Below are positions 41,346 to 45,873 of a stretch of 45,873 nucleotides of DNA, piece after piece. A program made the translations under genes and the position numbers. A model generated the notes under the pieces. That model was not told the DNA's origin and made no database searches. It saw only the letters and a list, made by a program, of their open reading frames with translations. Within the stretch, counting starts at the first letter, position 1. Every line of letters begins with the position of its first letter. Origin of the DNA: Alphaproteobacteria bacterium. Its GTDB lineage: Bacteria; Pseudomonadota; Alphaproteobacteria; Thalassobaculales; Thalassobaculaceae. Location: NCBI GenBank assembly GCA_013203465.1, contig JABMNR010000022.1, positions 1 through 45,873 on the forward strand, given 5' to 3'.

Positions 41346-43541
41346 CTAGCGTCCGTAGCTATCACGAATCCGTGTCCAGGGCCGTGTACCCCGTGTGCTT
41401 GCGACCGATTCCACCCACGGTAGGTGCCCCCGCAGATAGACCGCGTGCGCACCACCCCGGTTCAGTGCCGTACCATCCACGACCACCGCTGGTCCGACGC
41501 AGGGCAACCGCAAGCGCACCGGCGTGACCACGACATCAGCCCGCTCGCAGTCCTCGATCGCCGCCTCCGGCGAGGTGGGAACCGCCAACCGGCGCCCCGC
41601 CACCTCGAACACACAACCGAGACCATCGCACGCCGCCGCTGTCTCGAAGCTTTTGCCGTCCTCCATCCCCCACCGCCGAGCCCAGGACTGCCGAATGAAG
41701 CCCGCCCCGCGGCCGCTTGAAACGGCCCAACCGCCATCGTCCACGCGCACGGACACCAAGCGGCCACTCCCGTCCACCAAAGCGTCAGGCACCGGCATCG
41801 ACAACCAGAGACCGCCGCCGATGACAACACCGACAAGCCCAAGCGCCCGCCATCGGGTCCGCCATATCGCCAGCCAAGCACCTCCCAGCGCCATCGCGGT
41901 CAATCCCGCGGTCGGCAGGGGCGCGGTCGACAGCGCGTCGGGGGCGTAGCGCATGACCGCCTCGGCCACCGCGAGAGTTCCGTCGATGCCAAGCCCCATC
42001 AAGACGAGCGGCCAGGCGTCCAGCCCCACCGGCATCAGCGTCAGCGCCGCGACCCCCGCCGGCATGGTTACGAAGGCGGTAAGCGGCACCGCCAGCAAAT
42101 TCGCCACCACGCCAACCGTGGGCACCTGTTGGAAATGGTGCGCGACGATCGGAGCGGTGACGATCGCCGCCACCAACGATGTCAGGGCCACCCCAGCGAT
42201 GTAGAAGAAAGTCCGGCGAACCGATCCGGGCGCACCCTCACCCCGTCGCCGGCGACGCCATGGCCCAATCGCCTCGTACACCGCGACCAGGGCGATCACC
42301 GCCGCGAAAGACAGCTGAAAGCTCGGCCCGACGAGACTTTCCGGCGCCACCGCCAGCACACCGAACGCCGCGATCGCCACCAAACGCAGGGAAATCGCCT
42401 CGCGGTCGAGCAAAACCGCCACCAGAACCGCGCCGGTCATCACGAATGCCCGCTGGGTCGGCACCGGCGCCCCGGCCAGCACCAGGTACACCGCCGCCGC
42501 GACCAGCGCCGCCGCCGCCGCCCATTTCTTGATCGGATACCGTAGCGCAATCGTTGGCATCGCCGCCAGCATCAGGCGCAACACCACGAACACCGTGCCC
42601 GCGACCAATCCCATGTGCAGCCCGGATATCGCCAGCAGATGTGCCAAGCCGGACACCCGTAATCCCTCCAGCGTCGCGTCATCGAGCCCGGCCCGGTCAC
42701 CAACCAGCATGGCGGCGGCAACCGCACCCGTGGGACCGGGAAGATGATGACGAACGCGCTCGGCGATCATCGCCCGGGTGCGATCCACTGCTTCCACCAT
42801 GGTCTTGACCGGCGACGCCGGACGTAACTCCAGGGTCTCGATCGCGCCAGTCGCGAAGCCGACGGCGCCGATCCCCTGGAAATACGCATGCCGTTGAAAA
42901 TCGAATCCCCCGGGCGCCGTCGGCGCGGGAGGCGGGCGAAGCCGAGCCCGCAGGCGGATCCGGTCCCCGATCACGGGCATCGATGCATCCAGGCGTCGAT
43001 GGGTCACGCGGATCCGGCCAGGCGGCGGGCCGTCGTAACGGGTATCGCCGAGCCGAACATCGCCCACGGTCAGGCGCACGTCCGCCGGGCGCCGTTCAAC
43101 CGCCTCCACCCGGCCCTCCACCGAAACCCAAGCGGCGCGCGTTATGGTCGCTGTATCGAGCGTGTTGGTCCGAAGCTGCGCCATGGTGAACCCCATGCCC
43201 GCAACCGCCAGCACCGCACCAAACCACGCCAAAGACCGGTGCCGCCGAAACACAATCGTCACGGCAGCGGATGCCGCTGCCACGACAGGGCCGAGCCATG
43301 CCGGCGGCTCGACCAGCATGCCGAAATAAACCGCGATCCCCAGCGCAAACATCACCGGAAGCCACAACACCACGCGATCGGCTTCCGCCCGCGCGAAGGC
43401 GGCCGCCCACACCCGGAAGCGGTGGCGAAGCAACAACCAGACCCACCACGGCCCCGCCACGGCTCCCGGGCCGTGTCGCGTCGTCTCGCGCGGTGTGCTA
43501 AACACCCGGCGCCCCTGCTGATGCGGCTCTGGAAACCGCAT
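41346..43541 (-). CDS. comEC: ComEC/Rec2 family competence channel protein
   Basis: 731 residues from the ATG at 43541; an ATG at 43571 would add ten residues and leave only eight bases to gltX. An N-terminal DUF4131-like OB region follows two to three membrane segments. The Competence domain then carries the conserved [17 protein letters not shown] (about 300-316), [14 protein letters not shown] near 358, and about ten membrane segments. The C-terminal 140 residues keep the general MBL position but lack the HxHxDH motif, as in many alphaproteobacterial ComEC proteins. It would pass single-stranded DNA across the inner membrane. It is divergent from gltX. Confidence 0.92.
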   Translation of the reverse strand: MRFPEPHQQGRRVFSTPRETTRHGPGAVAGPWWVWLLLRHRFRVWAAAFARAEADRVVLWLPVMFALGIAVYFGMLVEPPAWLGPVVAAASAAVTIVFRRHRSLAWFGAVLAVAGMGFTMAQLRTNTLDTATITRAAWVSVEGRVEAVERRPADVRLTVGDVRLGDTRYDGPPPGRIRVTHRRLDASMPVIGDRIRLRARLRPPPAPTAPGGFDFQRHAYFQGIGAVGFATGAIETLELRPASPVKTMVEAVDRTRAMIAERVRHHLPGPTGAVAAAMLVGDRAGLDDATLEGLRVSGLAHLLAISGLHMGLVAGTVFVVLRLMLAAMPTIALRYPIKKWAAAAALVAAAVYLVLAGAPVPTQRAFVMTGAVLVAVLLDREAISLRLVAIAAFGVLAVAPESLVGPSFQLSFAAVIALVAVYEAIGPWRRRRRGEGAPGSVRRTFFYIAGVALTSLVAAIVTAPIVAHHFQQVPTVGVVANLLAVPLTAFVTMPAGVAALTLMPVGLDAWPLVLMGLGIDGTLAVAEAVMRYAPDALSTAPLPTAGLTAMALGGAWLAIWRTRWRALGLVGVVIGGGLWLSMPVPDALVDGSGRLVSVRVDDGGWAVSSGRGAGFIRQSWARRWGMEDGKSFETAAACDGLGCVFEVAGRRLAVPTSPEAAIEDCERADVVVTPVRLRLPCVGPAVVVDGTALNRGGAHAVYLRGHLPWVESVASTRGTRPWTRIRDSYGR

Positions 43542-43579
43542 CGAAGCCGCCACCCGTGAAGTGGGATCCATCCGACGTC

Positions 43580-44989
43580 ATGACCGTTGTCACCCGTTTC
43601 GCTCCCTCTCCCACCGGCTTCCTGCATATCGGCGGCGCCCGCACGGCGCTGTTCAACTGGCTGTTCGCCCGACACCACGGCGGCGCCTACCTGCTGCGGA
43701 TCGAGGACACCGACCAGAAACGCTCCACGCCCGAAGCGGTCGATGCCATCCTCGACGGGCTTGGTTGGCTTGGGCTCGACGGCGACGAACCGCCGATGTT
43801 TCAAGCGCATCAGGTCGAGCGCCATGCCGAGGTCGCACGGCGGTTGCTGGCCGAAGGCAAGGCCTATCATTGCTATGCAACACCGGGAGAGCTTACCGAG
43901 ATGCGCGAGCTGGCCCGCGCCGAGGGCCGGTCGCCCCGCTATGACGGGCGGTGGCGCGATCGCGACGTGTCGGACGCGCCGGCCGGCGTGCCGCCGGTGA
44001 TCCGGATCAAGGCGCCCCGGGATGGGTCGATGACCATCGAGGACGCGGTCCAAGGCGCGGTCACGGTCGGCAACGAACAGCTCGACGACATGATCCTGCT
44101 GCGCGCCGACGGCACGCCGACCTACATGCTGTCGGTGGTGGTTGACGATCACGACATGGGCATTACCCACGTGATCCGCGGCGACGACCATCTGAACAAC
44201 GCCTTTCGCCAATCCTTGATCTACGACGCCATGGGCTGGGATGTGCCGCTGTTCGCCCATATTCCGCTGATCCACGGACCGGATGGCGCCAAGCTGTCGA
44301 AACGGCATGGAGCGCTGGGCGTCGATGCCTATCGGGATATGGGCTATCTGCCGGAGGCGCTGTGCAACTACCTGCTGCGGCTCGGTTGGGCCCACGGTGA
44401 CAACGAAATCGTCAACCGCGAACAGGCCATCGCATGGTTCGACCTGGACGGAGTCGGGAAATCGGCGTCGCGGTTCGACTTCGCCAAGCTGGAGAACCTG
44501 AACGGCCACTATTTGCGCGAGGCCGACGACGATCGGCTGACCAGCTTGGTGGTGGAACGGTTGAGCCAGGACGCCGCGTTAACCTTGGATGACACGGCGC
44601 GGTTCCGCATACGGGCCGGCATGGCGGGGCTGAAGGCCCGAGCCAAGACCGTGGTCGAACTCGCCAGCAACGCCCGGTTCTATGCCGCCTCCGTGCCGCT
44701 CGGCTTCGACGACAAGGCGTTGACGTTGCTCACCGACGACGCTCGCCGCGTGCTTGGAGGGCTTGTGCCCCGGCTCGACGCGCTTACGTCCTTCACCGAA
44801 GCGGATACCGAGGCGGCGGTGCGTGCCCATGCCGAGGCGAATGGTGTGAAACTCGGCGCGGTGGCGCAGCCACTGCGGGTAGCGCTGACGGGATCGACCA
44901 CCTCGCCCGGCATTTTCGAGGTGCTGGCGGTTCTTGGGAAAACCGAGTCATTGCGTCGCATCAACGCCGTTTGCGGCACTGCACAATAA
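43580..44989 (+). CDS. gltX: Glutamate-tRNA ligase
   Basis: 469 residues from the ATG at 43580. Class I synthetase: the HIGH motif is [18 protein letters not shown] (6-23), [10 protein letters not shown] near 44 binds glutamate, and the KMSKS motif reads [10 protein letters not shown] near 235-244. The C-terminal anticodon-binding domain is helical. It charges tRNA-Glu and, in many Alphaproteobacteria, also tRNA-Gln for later amidation. It is the single gene between divergent comEC and gltA. Confidence 0.97.
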   Translation: MTVVTRFAPSPTGFLHIGGARTALFNWLFARHHGGAYLLRIEDTDQKRSTPEAVDAILDGLGWLGLDGDEPPMFQAHQVERHAEVARRLLAEGKAYHCYATPGELTEMRELARAEGRSPRYDGRWRDRDVSDAPAGVPPVIRIKAPRDGSMTIEDAVQGAVTVGNEQLDDMILLRADGTPTYMLSVVVDDHDMGITHVIRGDDHLNNAFRQSLIYDAMGWDVPLFAHIPLIHGPDGAKLSKRHGALGVDAYRDMGYLPEALCNYLLRLGWAHGDNEIVNREQAIAWFDLDGVGKSASRFDFAKLENLNGHYLREADDDRLTSLVVERLSQDAALTLDDTARFRIRAGMAGLKARAKTVVELASNARFYAASVPLGFDDKALTLLTDDARRVLGGLVPRLDALTSFTEADTEAAVRAHAEANGVKLGAVAQPLRVALTGSTTSPGIFEVLAVLGKTESLRRINAVCGTAQ

Positions 44990-44999
44990 ACGATAAGAT
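44971..44999 (+). promoter_or_regulatory. Weak promoter candidate for gltA
   Basis: TTGCGG (44971-44976) and TAAGAT (44994-44999) are 17 bases apart, at the end of gltX and in the 77-base spacer. The -35 box matches only in TTG. It is the best pair I could find before gltA. Confidence 0.25.
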
Positions 45000-45066
45000 C
45001 GCGCGCCGGCGTGCCAGGAGGCATTTCGACCTGCGTACGGTCCGGGACGACACAGGGGACGAAGAG

Positions 45067-45873
<807 letters not shown>

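Overview
The window is a high-GC, densely coding bacterial chromosome segment. The gene order trpG-trpD-trpC-moaC-moeA-lexA-comEC-gltX-gltA at the right end is a familiar backbone of Alphaproteobacteria, especially the Rhodospirillales and relatives. The C-P lyase genes, PxpABC, an ectoine-hydrolase-like enzyme and the many CoA-linked oxidoreductases suit a metabolically versatile, possibly marine or soil, alphaproteobacterium. No tRNA, rRNA, CRISPR array, insertion sequence or integrase was seen.

Layout. 1-3371: the 3' part of a C-P lyase (phosphonate) operon, phnK(partial)-phnL-phnM-hexapeptide acetyltransferase-phnN, followed by an MBL-fold hydrolase gene (3384-4412). 4423-8236: a 5-oxoproline module with pxpBC divergent from pxpA, and an M24-fold DoeA/EutD-like hydrolase right behind pxpA. 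8386-10650: two tandem, diverged, uncharacterised SAM methyltransferase-like paralogues. 10732-14886: typA (bipA), an orphan Rieske oxygenase and a convergent aldo/keto reductase. 15021-17026: a compositionally foreign block of three unrecognised membrane-active proteins. I interpret it as a candidate pore-forming effector with two tandem DUF1240-like membrane immunity proteins, a hairpin and a separate promoter between effector and immunity genes, and the last gene overlapping the start of an RraA-like gene. 17023-22255: small metabolic genes (RraA-like, PAS, methyltransferase, PaaG-like hydratase, GNAT, ArsC-like, an oxidoreductase with a SAF-like tail). 22388-23967: katA preceded by a near-ideal OxyR operator. 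23970-33194: a long leftward series encoding dehydrogenases, MsrB, a class III CoA-transferase, a two-subunit family I CoA-transferase, a GT-C-like membrane protein, an acyl-CoA dehydrogenase and a nitroreductase; the part from 33194 to about 26231 is probably one catabolic operon of unknown substrate. 33250-35680: TauE/SafE exporter, ElaA-type GNAT and a divergent polysaccharide deacetylase. 35771-45873: the trp/moa/lexA/comEC/gltX/gltA backbone, with gltA cut by the window edge.

How the genes work together. phn genes convert alkylphosphonates to PRPP and phosphate. PxpABC opens 5-oxoproline to glutamate, and the neighbouring DoeA-like enzyme probably opens another cyclic amino-acid derivative. 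The leftward CoA cluster can activate an acid to its CoA ester, desaturate it and oxidise a hydroxyl. katA and msrB repair or prevent oxidative damage. The strongest candidate for an undescribed system is the 15.0-17.0 kb block. All functional calls come from reading motifs by eye; no database search was possible.
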